Positions 11,650 through 23,458 are shown, numbered from the stretch's first letter. The stretch is 64,000 nucleotides of DNA from Perognathus longimembris pacificus (GCF_023159225.1 NC_063166.1:45563149-45627148), one strand, 5' to 3'. Notes: a model not told the origin generated them from the sequence alone. Numbers and translations: made by a program.

Positions 11650-13210
11650 TAGAGGAATACCTGTCAGAGACAAAGCAGTCAGGTTTTCAGGAGAGCTTGG
11701 ACAATATCTTAGACTATACATAGCAAAGCCTGATGAGACATGAAAGAATAGGAAGGGAAGAAGGAAGATTGAATAGAACATTTCAGAGTCCCTTTTGGTT
11801 CCAGGAACCATTGAGAAAAGGTGGCAAATGATAATTGAAGCAAAGGCAACATCAAAGGAGTCCCAACTTCCCAGGACATTCCTAGGAGACTATATTCACC
11901 AACTAGCTGGGAGAAGCCCATGGGAAGAGGAACTGTACAAAACAAGAACATTAAAAAAAACAAAAACAAACAAACAGTGGTTGGTTTAGAGCTCAGTCCT
12001 TGGAGATCTTGTTCACCGACATGCTGCTGAGTTCAGGATCTAAGAGGAGAGTTCCTAATCGACAGATAGACTACTTTCTCCAGAGTTCTGTGAGCTCTGA
12101 AAATAACTAACCACTGCCAATGTCAGTTTTAACCTTCATCAGTGACTTGACTTACAAGGTTAATTTTCTTGAAATATTTTCTGTTGCATTGATTGATCCT
12201 GAATTACAGCTTGTAGAATTTCAGAAGAAAGAAGTCTAGGTAAAGTTTCATAGGAAAAAATATACATCCCACATACCCTGGAGCAGAGCCTAACATACCC
12301 TACCTCTAGTATATATGTCACATCAGAAGAAGCTTGGAAAGAAAAGCATAAACAAACCAACCACCATCTGCCATGAATAGTTTCTTTCCTCCTGTGATGT
12401 CAGGAGATCTAGTAACTCAACAGTGATGCATTTCTTCTAGCTAAAGGCCTTAACTCAATATCAATATTTTCAGAAGGCTTGTTTGGTAAATCTCAAAAAG
12501 CCTCTCTACCAAAGCCATTGACTTTAACTGTAAACAACTAGTTTAGATTTCATTGTGCTTTGAAGTTAGTCAAGAATAAGAGCCCGTTTCTTTGTGAGGC
12601 AACAGGGTTAGATGCTCCAATGAGATGAGTGTCTGCCTGTCTCAGTCCATACTGCCCTTGGCACTGACAAATGGGAAGAATAACACAAGGGTATGTACTA
12701 GGGTCATTTACAATGTGATCACATACTAGTTCTTCCCAGTTGTCACTGGTGCTCTTATACCTGAAATGAAATTAGCGGCACCCTAGGATCCACCTTCTGC
12801 ATCTGCATTCCTAACCCTGCAAAGCATGGAGGAGAAACTCTAACCTCCACAGGCGAATCTCAAACTTTTAAATAGGAGAGCTGAGAGAAATTGCTGCCTC
12901 CTGGGTCTTACTCTGAGAAATGGGAAAAAGAGTCTTGCTTTTCAGGGGCTCAAGTTGTTATTTTTTAATGAATTGTTATTAAAATAAGTTCATGGATATA
13001 TCTGCATGTGAGTATATGGGATAGGGATAACGGTTGTTTTCTTATCCTGAATATCCTGCTTCCTCTCGAGCAAACTGATGAGAGTGTGGTGTCTGGACTA
13101 GGAAAATCAAGTACTATAGATTCTAGGCTCCTTACAGACTGTGAGTTTGAAATCTAGACATGTATTAAATCACATTATTTCAATCAGCCGTCAGCGCAGA
13201 TCCTAACTGG
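11650..13210. other. Unassigned stretch
   Basis: No gene or clear repeat recognised. Open frames on both strands are short and lack coding features. Confidence 0.5.
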
Positions 13211-13214
13211 GAAA

Positions 13215-13362
13215 TATTCTTTTTTCTCCCCCACCAGTTTTAGGCCTTGTACTCAGGACCTGGGAGCTCTCCCTATGCTTTTGCTCAAGGCCAGAATTCT
13301 ACTTTTAGCCTCAGCTCCACTTCCAGTTTTTATTGTGTGGTTAATCAGAGATAAGAATCTCG
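13215..13362 (-). mobile_element. Truncated B1-dID-type SINE
   Basis: The minus-strand dID half and linker are visible (plus-strand TTTTGCTCAAGGCCAG, GGTTAATCAGAGATAAGA). The sequence breaks off after CTCGTGGA, where the L1 5' UTR begins. The B1 half is not found beyond the L1, so it was lost with or before that insertion. Confidence 0.7.
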
Positions 13363-14188
13363 TGGAGAACTTCTGGGAAGACAGCAGAGCAGCTGCAGTG
13401 CACTAGTGCAGCTCCCTCTAGCACCGCAGTTTTCTCACCCCATAGAAACTTTTACCACTAGAAATACAACCAGCATAAGTTGGAACAGTACAGGGATTCT
13501 GGCCAGGAAGGAAAAATCAACTTTGGACATCTGAAAACACAGATTCGAGCTCTGGGTGGTATCCCACCGCCACGCCAGTGTCGGCAACACTGGCACAGTG
13601 CCCATCACAGCAACCCGCACTCCACGGAGGTAAAGCACACAGCGGAGACCAGCAGCGGCTGAGCACGGACGACCTGAAATCGCAGAGAAAGCGTGAGTAC
13701 CCCACGAAAGATATTTTCACTCGCGCCCACAGAGCAACTTAGGCAAGGCAGCCCTGTCCCCACCACCAGAGCAAAGCGCCATCTTTGCCACTGGCATAGG
13801 GTCAGACCAGATTGGAACTAAAGCGGGCCTGGGAAAAGCAAGGTCAAATTAGCCATCTTTGAAAAGGGCAAGAGGGACCGATCAGTGAGAGCCAACTACG
13901 CCCAGGAGAACGCCCCCTGCCCAGGCGGGAGGCGTGCCCTGGGCCTCGGCTTAGCCAGAGGTGCCCCGCCCTGCCCTCCAGAACTTCTAAATTTAATGCG
14001 AAAACAGCCAGCAGCTCCCAGCGGCACAGAAACACCAGACGGAGGAACCTGAGATAGTTAAACAGTCCCGTCACAGAGGAAGCCCAATTCCCAGCCCGAA
14101 AAGGAGCTGCTTTCCAAAGCCACCTCCGCCAAGGAGACCGCCCGGCGCAGGAGGCAGAAGCCTTGCACAGGCAAGCACCTCTCTGAGT
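13363..14188 (+). promoter_or_regulatory. L1 5' UTR (internal promoter region), GC/CpG-rich
   Basis: GC-rich, CpG-containing DNA upstream of ORF2 sequence in an otherwise AT-rich window. It begins AACTTCTGGGAAGACAGCAG. L1 5' UTRs carry the element's own pol II promoter. The strand and adjacency to ORF2 identify it, but no ORF1 sequence separates the two, so the exact 3' boundary (about 14160-14190) is inferred. The Pro/Gly/Arg-rich open frames inside it are chance frames. Confidence 0.65.
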
Positions 14189-17120
14189 GCATACATCAAC
14201 AAACTGGAGAAACAGCAACTCAATAATTTAAGGAAGCACCTTAATTTCCTTGAGAGAGAACAACAAGCCAAACCCCAAATCATTAGATGGAAGGAAATAA
14301 TTAAAATCAAATCAGAATTAAATTAATTAGAGATGAAAAAAGCCATCGAAAGAATCAACAAAACAAAGAGTTGGTTCTTTGAAAAAATCAACAAGATAGA
14401 CAGACCCCTGGCAAACCTGACCAAAAAACAAAGGCAGCACACTCAAATAAACAAGATAAGAGATAAAACAGGTAACATCACCACAGAAATAACCAAAATT
14501 CAGAAAATAATAAGGGACTATTTTGCCAACCTCTATGCTAACAAATTTGAGAACTTGGAAGAAACGGATGATTTCCTAGAAAAAATTCATAGCCCCAAAC
14601 TGAACCATGAAGATTTAAACCTCCTAAACAGACCCATATCCAGTATTGAAATAGAAATGGCAATAAATGGTCTCCCATCCAAGAAAAGCCCAGGTCCAGA
14701 CGGATTCTCTGCAGAATTCTACAAGACCTTCAAAACAGAACTCACACCAATATTTCTCAAACTCTTCAATGAAATTGAAAGAGAACATTCACTTCCAGAC
14801 TCATTCTATGAAGCCAGTATAACCCTCATCCCCAAACCAGGCAGGGACTCATCACGGAAAGAGGACTATAGACCAATCTCCCTGATGAACATAAACGCAA
14901 AAATTCTCAACAAAATTCTGGCCAATCGACTTCAACAGGTCATCAAAAAAAATCACACACCACGATCAAACTGGATTCATCCCAGGGATGCAAAGTTGGT
15001 TTAATATATGCAAGTCAATTAATGTAATCCACCACATTAACCAGAGCAAGCTAAAGAACCACATGGTTTTATCTCTGGATGTGGAAAAAGCGTTTGATAA
15101 AATCCAGCACCCATTTATGCTAAAAGCCCTGGAAAAACTGGGATTCCAGGGAACATTCCTGAATATAATCAAGGCAGTTTATGACAAACCAACAGCAAGC
15201 AAAACTCTAAATGGTGAAAAACTAAAGCCATTCCCTTTAAAATCAGGAACAAGGCAGGGATGTCCACTCTCTCCCCTGCTCTTCAACATAGTACTAGAAT
15301 TACTAGCCAGAGCAATCAGGCAAGAAGAAAATATAAAGGGGATCCAAGTAGGTAAAGATGAAGTTAAACTCTCTCTCGTCGCAGATAACATGATCCTATA
15401 CCTAAAGAATCCCATAGACTACCCCCAAGCTACTAGAGCTGATCCAAAACTTTGGCAAAGTTGCAGGATATAAAATAAACCTTCAAAAATCAATGGCCTT
15501 TCTCTATACTAATGACCCAAAGACCGAGGCTGATATCAGGAAAGCAACGCCCTTTGCAATAGCCCCCCAAAACATAAAATACCTAGGAATAACCTTAACC
15601 AAAGAAGTGAAAGACCTCTTTGAGGAGGACTTTAAAACCTTGAAAAACGAAATTAAGTCAGAACTAAGGAAATGGAAAAACCTCCCATGCTCCTGGATTG
15701 GGAGGATTAATATAATCAAAATGGCCATATTGCCAAAGGCTATCTACAAACTCAATGCAATACCCATTAATATCCCAACACCATTTTTTAATGAAATAGA
15801 GGAAGCAATCCAGAAATTCATATGGAATAATAAAAGACCTAGAATAGCAAAAACAATCCTACGCAGAAAGAACAGTGCTGGAGGAATTACAATACCCAAC
15901 TTCAAGTTATATGATAAAGCTATAGTTATAAAAACAGGTTGGTATTGGCACCGGAACAGGCCTGAAGACCAATGGAACAGAATTGAAGACCCGGGAATGA
16001 ACCCACAGAACTACGCCTACTTAATCTTTGATAAAGGGGCTAAAACAATAGTTTGGAAAAAAGATAGCCTCTTTAACAAATTGTGCTGGAAAAACTGGCT
16101 CAACACATGCAACAAACTAAAACTAGATCCTTATATATCACCCTGCACCAAAATCAATTCCAAATGGATTAAAGACCTCGAAATCAAAACAGACACCCTG
16201 AAAACACTAAAGGAAGAAGTAGGAGAAACACTTGGGCTCCTTGGCGCAGGACGGAACTTCCTTAACAAAGACCCTGAAAGGCTACAAATCAAAGAAAGGT
16301 TGGACAAAGGGGACTGCATCAAACTGCAGAACTTCTGCACGGCAAAGGACATAGCTTGCAAGATAAACAGAAAGCCCACAGACTGGGAGAAGATCTTTAC
16401 TGGTCATTCAACGGACAAAGGCCTCATATCTAAAATATATGCAGAACTAAAAAAATTACCTTCCTCCAAAACAAAACCGCAAAGAACTAATAGCCCGCTC
16501 ATCAAGTGGGCTAAAGACCTACAAAGAGACTTCTCTGATGAGGAAATGAGAATGGCCAAGAGACATATGAAAAAGTGCTCTGCATCACTGGCCATAAAAG
16601 AAATGCAAATCAAAACAACATTGAGATTCCATCTCACCCCAGTAAGAATGTCATATATCAAGAAAACTAACAATAACAGTTGTTGGAGGGGATGTGGCCA
16701 AAAGGGAACCCTACTTCATTGTTCGTGGGAATGTAAACTGGTTCAGCCACTCTGGCAAGCAGTATGGAGATTCCTCAGAAGGCAAAATGTAGAATTCCCC
16801 TATGACCCAGCAACCCCACTTTTGGGTTTTTATCCAAAAAACCACAAACAAAATCACAGTAAGCCACCAGCACAACAATGTTCATTGCAGCGCAATTTGT
16901 CATAGCGAGAATCTGGAACCAACCCAGATGCCCCTCCATAGACGAATGGATCAGGAAAATGTGGCACATATACACAATGGAATTTTATGCCTCTATAAGA
17001 AGGAATGACATTGCCCCATTTGTAAGGAAATGGAAGGACTTGGAAAAAATCATACTAAGTGAAATGAGCCATACCCAAAGAAACATGGACTCTATGGTCT
17101 CCCTTATTGGGACTAATTAG
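14189..17120 (+). pseudogene. L1 ORF2 relic: reverse transcriptase and C-terminal domain, endonuclease domain missing
   Basis: L1 ORF2p normally has an N-terminal endonuclease, a reverse transcriptase and a C-terminal Cys-rich domain. This copy starts near AYINKLEKQQL, so the endonuclease and ORF1 are absent. Visible motifs are [29 protein letters not shown], the [18 protein letters not shown] block, [14 protein letters not shown] and a C-terminal Cys/His cluster [18 protein letters not shown] (16681-16734); it ends MVSLIGTN at a TAG (17118-17120). Breaks: a TAA at 14324-14326; frameshifts at the A8 run 14945-14952 (+1), near 15420-15428 (2-nt loss) and near 16860 (1-nt loss). The reverse transcriptase catalytic loop reads ADN, not ADD (Asn codon 15387-15389). 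The element cannot move itself. Confidence 0.92.
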
Positions 17121-17577
17121 CACAGGTTTAGGCAAGTCACAACAGAGGATCACAAGAGCCCAATAGCTATACCCTTATGATCACATAAGATGATGCTAAG
17201 TGAAATGAACTCCATTTTATGGAAATGATTGTTATATCACAGTTGGAACTACTTTCAACATCCCATGTGTATCTGTAGTTTCTACTATTGATGACATTCT
17301 TGTATCACCTTCTTTTGATTGTATCTACACTACCTCTGTAATCTTATCTGAGTATATTGGAAACCGTGTATACTGGTATTAGAATTAGGAAATTGAAAGG
17401 GAATACCAAAATTGAGAGACAAAGGGTAAAATAAGAGAAACAACAACAAAAGCAATACTTGCAAAACTGTTTGGTGTAAGTGAACTGAACACCTCAGGGG
17501 GGGAAATGAGGAGGGGAGAGGGGTGTATGAGGGACAAGGTAACAAACAGTACAAGAAATGTATCCAATGCCTAACAT
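17121..17577 (+). mobile_element. L1 3' UTR of the same element
   Basis: Runs from the ORF2 stop through AAATGAACTCCATTTTATGG and the G-rich purine tract at about 17496-17535 to AACATATG. The usual end (TGTACATCACTTTGACAATA plus A tail) is missing and replaced by an (AT)20 tract. Confidence 0.85.
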
Positions 17578-17578
17578 A

Positions 17579-17580
<2 letters not shown>

Positions 17581-17620
<40 letters not shown>
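17581..17620. repeat. (AT)20 microsatellite
   Basis: Twenty uninterrupted AT units, between two oppositely oriented L1 3' UTR pieces. Confidence 0.98.
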
Positions 17621-17623
<3 letters not shown>

Positions 17624-17624
17624 A

Positions 17625-17818
17625 CCCAGAGTACTAGAATCAAATACAGTAACAACAGCAGCTAAATCATAGGGAAGAGGAACAGAGGAATAAAGAAATA
17701 ATTTCACATAGTATGTTGAAAATAGTAATCTCAATGATAAACCACTTGCTTCTGTATTCTGGAGGTCATTTCTCTTAGCATCATCTTATATGATCATATT
17801 TACATAGCTATTGAGCTA
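17625..17818 (-). mobile_element. Inverted L1 3' UTR fragment
   Basis: On the minus strand it matches the middle of the L1 3' UTR (plus-strand traces TAGCATCATCTTATATGATC, TTTCACATAGTATGTTGAAA, GATTTAGC in reverse). It lies head-to-tail against the (AT)20 and duplicates sequence already in the upstream plus-strand L1, so it is a separate insertion. Confidence 0.75.
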
Positions 17819-18028
17819 TTTTTTTATTTGACCACTTTCCTGGTGTATGCTTGAATTATTTTATACTTGTAGGTTACAGTGAAACCCACTCTTTTGAGAC
17901 CAGGCATGTAGAAATTTCCTTTTTTTTTTCTGTTACAGATCACCTGTGTGTTAATAAATCTATTTTTATTTGCATTCACTGTGGTGAAGTCTTTATGAAT
18001 ATATCATGCCCCCTTTCAATGATGTTTT
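17819..18028. other. Unassigned stretch
   Basis: AT-rich DNA with no recognised repeat or gene. It is the target region of the next L1 insertion. Confidence 0.4.
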
Positions 18029-18044
18029 CCCTGGACATTCTTTA

Positions 18045-18308
18045 TATATATTATCAAACTGAATTACAGAGAGGTTACAGTTTCATACATTAGGCATTGG
18101 ATACATTTCTTGTACTGTTTGTTACCTCATCCCTCATTCCCCCCTCCTCCCTCCTCCTTTCCTTTCCCCCTCCCCCCCATGAGTTGTTTAGTTGTTCAAT
18201 TCATTTTCAGCAAACAGTTTGTAAGTATTGCTTTTGTAGTTACTTGTCTTTTTTTTACCCTGCGCCTCTCGATTTTGGTATTCCCTTCCAATTTCCTGGT
18301 TCTAATAT
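18045..18308 (-). mobile_element. 5'-truncated L1 3' end with exact 16-bp target duplication
   Basis: Minus-strand L1 3' UTR including the pyrimidine complement of the G-rich tract (18137-18180). It is flanked by CCCTGGACATTCTTTA at 18029-18044 and 18309-18324, an exact 16-bp duplication. This fixes both boundaries. Confidence 0.93.
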
Positions 18309-18324
18309 CCCTGGACATTCTTTA

Positions 18325-19424
18325 GATGTCTACATAACAAAGACCAGGCAGTAAATGACATAACTGCAGGCAGACAGACTTAGCTTTACTTAGCCTGCTG
18401 TGGCTAGGGAATGCATATTAAGGCACCACGAAGACCAATTCTTATCATAAGCTGTAAGAGTCAAGTCCATACTGTTGCTCTGCTCCTGTTTACCTTGGAG
18501 GCAGAAGGGCTGAATGAAGCCCAAATTGCTTGGAACAGAACAGCAACCACATCTGTCAGCTAGACAAGAAGATATTTAGCTATTTTATACCATTATAAGG
18601 TAATCCTAACTATGCTCTGTTTAAAGGTGATTCTAAAGTGGCTTTCTTCGTGTATTTGACATGAACATAAATGAACTTTTGCCATCTTATTCCTAGGAAC
18701 CTCACAAACTTCAAAACTTATTTCTCCGTTGATCTTATTTACTCCACTGCCCTAGTGAGCCTCATGTATTTTAATTCCCACCCGGATGAATCAAACAAGG
18801 TCACATCTCTCATTTGTTCATTAAGACTGCTTTTGACTCAGCTCAGAAATCTGACATTTTTTCCCCCCAAAATGTAAATCTGTTTTGACATAAGTGTTCC
18901 TGCATCTTCCTGTTTGCCACTGTGACACTCCAAAATGGAAACCCCATCATGTCACCAACTTGTTTAGGAATGGTCTCTGGTCTGTCCTGCACTTAGGGAC
19001 TAAGTCCGGCCACCTGTGGGTTGGTTTGTGAGATTTTCTTTCTTTCTTTTGCTAATTTCCTTTGGGAACACAGATCTCAGGCTGCTCAGCCCTCAGGTAA
19101 TTGGCTGAGTGTCTCAGAGGGGCACTTTTCCCCATGAGGAGCTTCTCTCAATCTTGCCTATTAAGCATGGGTCATCCCACTGGTGAAAGAAAGGTTTGTT
19201 GAAAATTTGACTGGTGGCAAGACATCCAATGGAGTTGATATTTGGACAGGCATAGGGAAAAAAGACGTGAAAAACAGAAAAGTGAAAATTAGACTGAGAA
19301 TTTGAAAGATGAGAAGTAACAGAGGGAGAACTTTTTAAAAAGGCAAAAGATATGGAAGATTGAGATAAAATGTTTCCCACATGTAGTTTTGTTTCCTTTT
19401 ATATCCCCTTGCCCCTCCCCCCAA
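18325..19424. other. Unassigned stretch
   Basis: No gene or clear repeat recognised. Confidence 0.5.
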
Positions 19425-19503
19425 CCTTTTTTTTTTCTCAATGTTGGAGGTGGAACCCAGGCATCTTTCATGTTTGGAAAATGCTTTAGCCTGATCTATA
19501 ACC
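19425..19503 (-). mobile_element. ID-like SINE fragment
   Basis: Plus-strand T run followed by ATGTTGGAGGTGGAACCCAG and GCTTTAGCCTGATC resembles the complement of a diverged tRNA-Ala/ID monomer. Confidence 0.45.
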
Positions 19504-19747
19504 CACAAACAAACTCTTTTATATGATATAATTGATTTTCCTTAAATTTAGTGTTACTTCCTATAAACTTCTCTTATAGTAGTCTGCGTAGAAAAATTAC
19601 AGAAGAAGGAAGGTATTGTGACTTATGCTATGTAATTCAGAAGCCAGGTTTGGTTAGCTGACTGGCTTATAAAAACAACCCCAAAATGATACAAATTAGA
19701 TGGAACATTGTAGGTCAAAAGCAGGCTTTGAAAAGAACATTATTTTT

Positions 19748-19990
19748 GTGCTGGGAATATGGCCTAGTGGCAAGAGTGCTTGCCTCCTATACATGAAGCC
19801 CTAGGTTCGATTCTCCAGCACCACATATATAGAAAATGACCAGAAGTGCCGCTGTGGCTCAAGTGGCAGAGTGCTAGCCTTGAGCAAAAAGAAGCCAGGG
19901 ACAGTGCTCAGTTCCTGAATCCAAGGCCCAGGACTGGCAAAAAAGAAAAAAAAAGAAAAGATTCAAGCCAGTAACTTAATTTAAAAAAAA
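19748..19990 (+). mobile_element. ID-like dimeric SINE with 16-bp target duplication and extra 3' segment
   Basis: The dimer starts at TGCTGGGAATATGG, with A box TGGCCTAGTGG and B box GGTTCGATTCT. After the first A-rich tail (19939-19959) comes ATTCAAGCCAGTAACTTAAT and a second A tail (19983-19990). The flanks AAAGAACATTATTTTT (19732-19747 and 19991-20006) enclose both tails, so the extra segment moved with the SINE. Confidence 0.88.
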
Positions 19991-20006
19991 AAAGAACATT
20001 ATTTTT

Positions 20007-20470
20007 TCTTAATATCTTGAAAACATTATGATTTCTCCAAAGTAAAAACAATGAAATAGATTGGGCTACAACTACAAGACATTTTCTAATCTTTGAACAT
20101 ATAGACATTCTAATAGATTTTGTTAAGCAGTTTCAAAATATATTTCAGAGAATGAAGAATAGAGTAGTATGTAGATTTCCAAACCTGTGAAGTCATAGGG
20201 GCAGAAAAATAACTTCCTCCTCTTAATAATTCAAACTAACACACAATACATCTTTTCTATCACTGTGAACAGAACAAAATTATAATTACTGAGATTCATA
20301 CAGTATAATTTTCTCTTACAAAATGTACTTCCTATAAAGCTACCATTGTCTTCCTCCTCAAATACATTTAAACAAATCAATGAAATTGATGGATACGTGC
20401 TACCATGCCTTCAGTAGTTTGACTACTGACCTTATACTATTCTGGACAGAATATTAATCATCAAAACAAA
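20007..20470. other. Unassigned stretch
   Basis: AT-rich with no gene or clear repeat. Confidence 0.45.
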
Positions 20471-20479
20471 CAACAACTG

Positions 20480-20800
20480 CTGACAAGCACTGGCAAAAGA
20501 AGGACCCTCATACACTGCTGGTGGGAATGTAAATTAATGCAGCTGGTATGGAAATCAGTATGGAGAATCCTCAAAAATACTAAAACATGTCCTGTCTTAT
20601 AACCCTGATATATCACAAACCAATATACAAGAAAGATACCTGCATACTCACATTTATTGTAGCTGTGTTCACAATAACCCAGCTGTGGATTTGACTGAGG
20701 TGTCTAACAACCAATTAAAAATTAAAGAAGATTTGGAATATGTTTTTATATGGAGTAATACTCAGCCAGAAAATAAAATAAAATTATGCCATAAGAAATT
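20480..20800 (+). mobile_element. Old L1 ORF2 C-terminal fragment
   Basis: CCTCATACACTGCTGGTGGG followed by AATGTAAATT matches the L1 ORF2 Cys-rich C-terminus region. ATCAGTATGGAGAATCCTCA and later CACAATAACCCAGCTGTGGA follow in the correct order. It is diverged with many stops and older than the 14-17 kb element. Confidence 0.75.
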
Positions 20801-22639
20801 TTCCATGAACGCTCTTTATAATTTTCAGATGCATCTCTGCATCTCTGTGTGAAGCTACACAATCAGTGGCCCTTGCTAATGCCACACACAGATGAGAGGA
20901 GGCATGAGGGTTTTAGCACACACATGCCCTTCTCAGTGTGTTCCATCTTCTTACCCTTTTCTCCCTATTAGCCATAGGGACATCTCCTCCAAATCATAAA
21001 AATATAACCTTAAAAAATATTCTAATTTCAAAGGGGATGAATACTGAATCCTTCTCCATGAATAAAAATGAAAGACAATATACTGAGATGACACTACATC
21101 AATTAAAAATGATAATCCATTATCATAGCTTACCTAGGTGTATGATATCTCCATGGTAATGACTTACTCTGCATAAGTGCCAGGAGATGAACTTGACATT
21201 TGATACTGATACAACTGTAAAGAAAAAAGACTTTGTAGTGAGGTTTATTACAGCTTCCTTGAGGTTTGAAGAACTTAATTTTCCAAAAATGGAAATGTGA
21301 GATTGATCCTAGTCTAAGCGGAGAAGGCAACAGCCATTTACTTTTACATTCTGCTTTTCCTTCCTTCTGGATTTCCCATGTGTGGTGCTTCCTTTCCCTT
21401 CCATTCTCCACACTTCTACAACCTCAGGGCCTATGAAATGTGCAGTGACCCAACACAGGACCATAGTTAAATAAGGAGCTCATATATCATGGATGAAGTC
21501 CTTTACTTTGAACCTAAAATAAGAATTCAGTATTAGTGGTTATTGGTATTTTACAAGATTCTTTAGTACCTAATTAAGAGAACTTCACTAAAAAGTGAGG
21601 GTGAATGGAGCCTGGAGCAAAGGGACTTTGGGGTTCATCAGCTTCAAACCCCTCATTAGACTTCTGTCTCATGAGCCAGTGCTCCTATTTCAACCTCTGT
21701 GTGGATATGGAAGGAAAAACTGGGCTTGCATGAAAACCATGGGATGATATAGATCCCATGATCTCTTTCCCTATTTTTTTCTGTTCTCTTTAGTCTCAGG
21801 CTCTTCTCCTCTCACAACCACACTATTCTCTCAAATGCCAGCAGGTCCTTGCCTCACCCCTCAGAAGCAGAAAGACTAAGAAAAGGTATTAGTTCACACC
21901 TTTTCAGGAGTCTCTGTAGGGGGCACTTTTCCTGTGCCCTCTTGAAACCCACAGTTTCTCATGCAATGCCTGGCCCTTCATCCTGACCATAGAGGCCCTT
22001 TCCTGTTAGGGATGCTTTCCATATAGCATCTGCTTCCTCCCCTGCACTGCCAAATACCACATTGAATCTCCTGAAACCTGAGTACATAGAACAGTCTCAT
22101 CCTTCCTTAGGACTCAGGACTTCTAAGACACCATCCATCCTTTCTTTTGCTTAAAGTAATTGCATTAGATTGATTCTATAGATTTTCTTTCTGAGTCATC
22201 AGCCATCATTGAATGTTAATATAGGATGTCTCCTTGGATGGCTTTCATGGACTTTCTCTAGGGCAATTAACAATTTCCTGATCACAGTTGACCATGTCCC
22301 ATAGTAACTGCCATGCACCTCACTTCTACTGTAGTGGACTGCAAAGCCACTGAAGGCTTGTCTATTTGATTTGTGTCTGAATTGTTGCACATCTATCCAC
22401 CAAGGTCTTGAGCCTGACTATGGAAATATTTGTTTATTGGAAGTAAATGCCAAGAAAATGGAGTTCTCATATGCTTACTGAGGCTCGAACACTTCAATAT
22501 AGAGTGTATTCCTATTCAGGTCCAGATTTTCTATGATTTTTCTCAATTTCAGAACATGCCTTACTATCACATAATGTAGCTTGACTTTGGAATTGAAAAT
22601 GGCAATATTACTATACTATGAATTTTTGCTTTTTTTTAA
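20801..22639. other. Unassigned stretch
   Basis: No supported gene. The open frame at 21130-21411 (minus) has no recognisable domain. Confidence 0.5.
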
Positions 22640-22927
22640 TTTTGGTGTTACTAATAGGTGTGCACCACTGCATCCAGCTTCCTGATGTTAAAATGGAGTC
22701 TCATGAATTTTAGTGCCTGGACTGACGTGGAGCTTCATTCAGGATCCCATATAGTTATCACATATAGCTTAGTATGACAGATTCATTAGCAATTGTGCCT
22801 AGTTATGAGTTGAGTAGTGGGGGAAGGGTCTCACAATCTTTTGCTTTGCCTTGTCTGGACTTTCATCATAATCCTCCTATTCTCAGCTTCCCAAGCGGCT
22901 AGGATTACAGCCAGGAGCCATTGATGC

Positions 22928-22930
<3 letters not shown>
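22640..22930 (-). mobile_element. Two diverged B1-type fragments
   Basis: GTGTGCACCACTGCATCCAG (22659-22678) and CAAGCGGCTAGGATTACAGC (22893-22912) are both complements of the B1/7SL start. They show two old B1-related pieces on the minus strand. Confidence 0.6.

Positions 22931-22969
<39 letters not shown>
22931..22969. repeat. (TTA)n microsatellite at a SINE tail
   Basis: TTA repeats directly at the 3' (tail) end of the minus-strand SINE that follows, replacing a pure A tail. Confidence 0.95.
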
Positions 22970-22972
<3 letters not shown>

Positions 22973-23156
22973 TCCTGGGGCTTGGACTCAGGGCCTGAGC
23001 GCTTTCCCTGGCTTCTTTTTGCTCAAGGCTAGCATTCTGCCACTTGAGCCACAGCACACTTCTGGCCGTTTTCTATATATGTAGTGCTGGGGAATCGAAC
23101 CCAGGGCTTCATGTATATGAGACAAGCACTCTTGGCACTAGGCCATATTCCCACCC
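22970..23156 (-). mobile_element. ID-like dimeric SINE (IDL-Geo type)
   Basis: Minus-strand dimer with clear right and left monomers (plus-strand GCTCAAGGCTAGCATTCTGC and GAATCGAACCCAGGGC). It abuts the (TTA)n tail on one side and LTR sequence on the other. Confidence 0.88.
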
Positions 23157-23157
23157 C

Positions 23158-23458
23158 CAGGGCTCTAAGCAGATGCCCCCCCCCCCAACCTGGCTAAGTC
23201 TCTACCCAGTTACCTGGGTAGCAAGCATACCTGGAGGCATTACTTCCCCCTTCCCTGAGGTCACATTCTAATTTACCTGGTCACACTTCCCTGTCACTGC
23301 CCTAGATAAGGCAGGGCCAGGCCAGGCAAGGGTCCCCTTCTCTTTGGCCATGCATCATCTCTGCCACAGGCCAGCAGTTAGGAAATAAACCTTTCTCTCC
23401 TACCTGAGTACTGTGTGGCATTGTCCTTTATTGGCTACCTACTTTAATAAACCTTACA
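23158..23458 (+). mobile_element. ERV LTR, family 2, 5'-truncated
   Basis: Contains GATAAGGCAGGGCCAGGCCA, a poly(A) signal AATAAA at 23384-23389 and ends TTGGCTACCTACTTTAATAA ACCTTACA. It matches, on the opposite strand, the copy at 47207-47529. The 5' end is missing where the SINE abuts. No retroviral genes adjoin it. Confidence 0.75.

Noticed and set aside
13844..14218. 124-residue minus-strand frame with Arg/Gly/Leu-rich sequence
   Set aside because: Antisense of the GC-rich L1 5' UTR and ORF2 start. Open because of GC content, with no domain or start context.
14333..16905. Three long plus-strand frames as possible functional reverse transcriptase genes
   Set aside because: They are consecutive pieces of one L1 ORF2 broken by frameshifts and an upstream stop, with a lost catalytic Asp.
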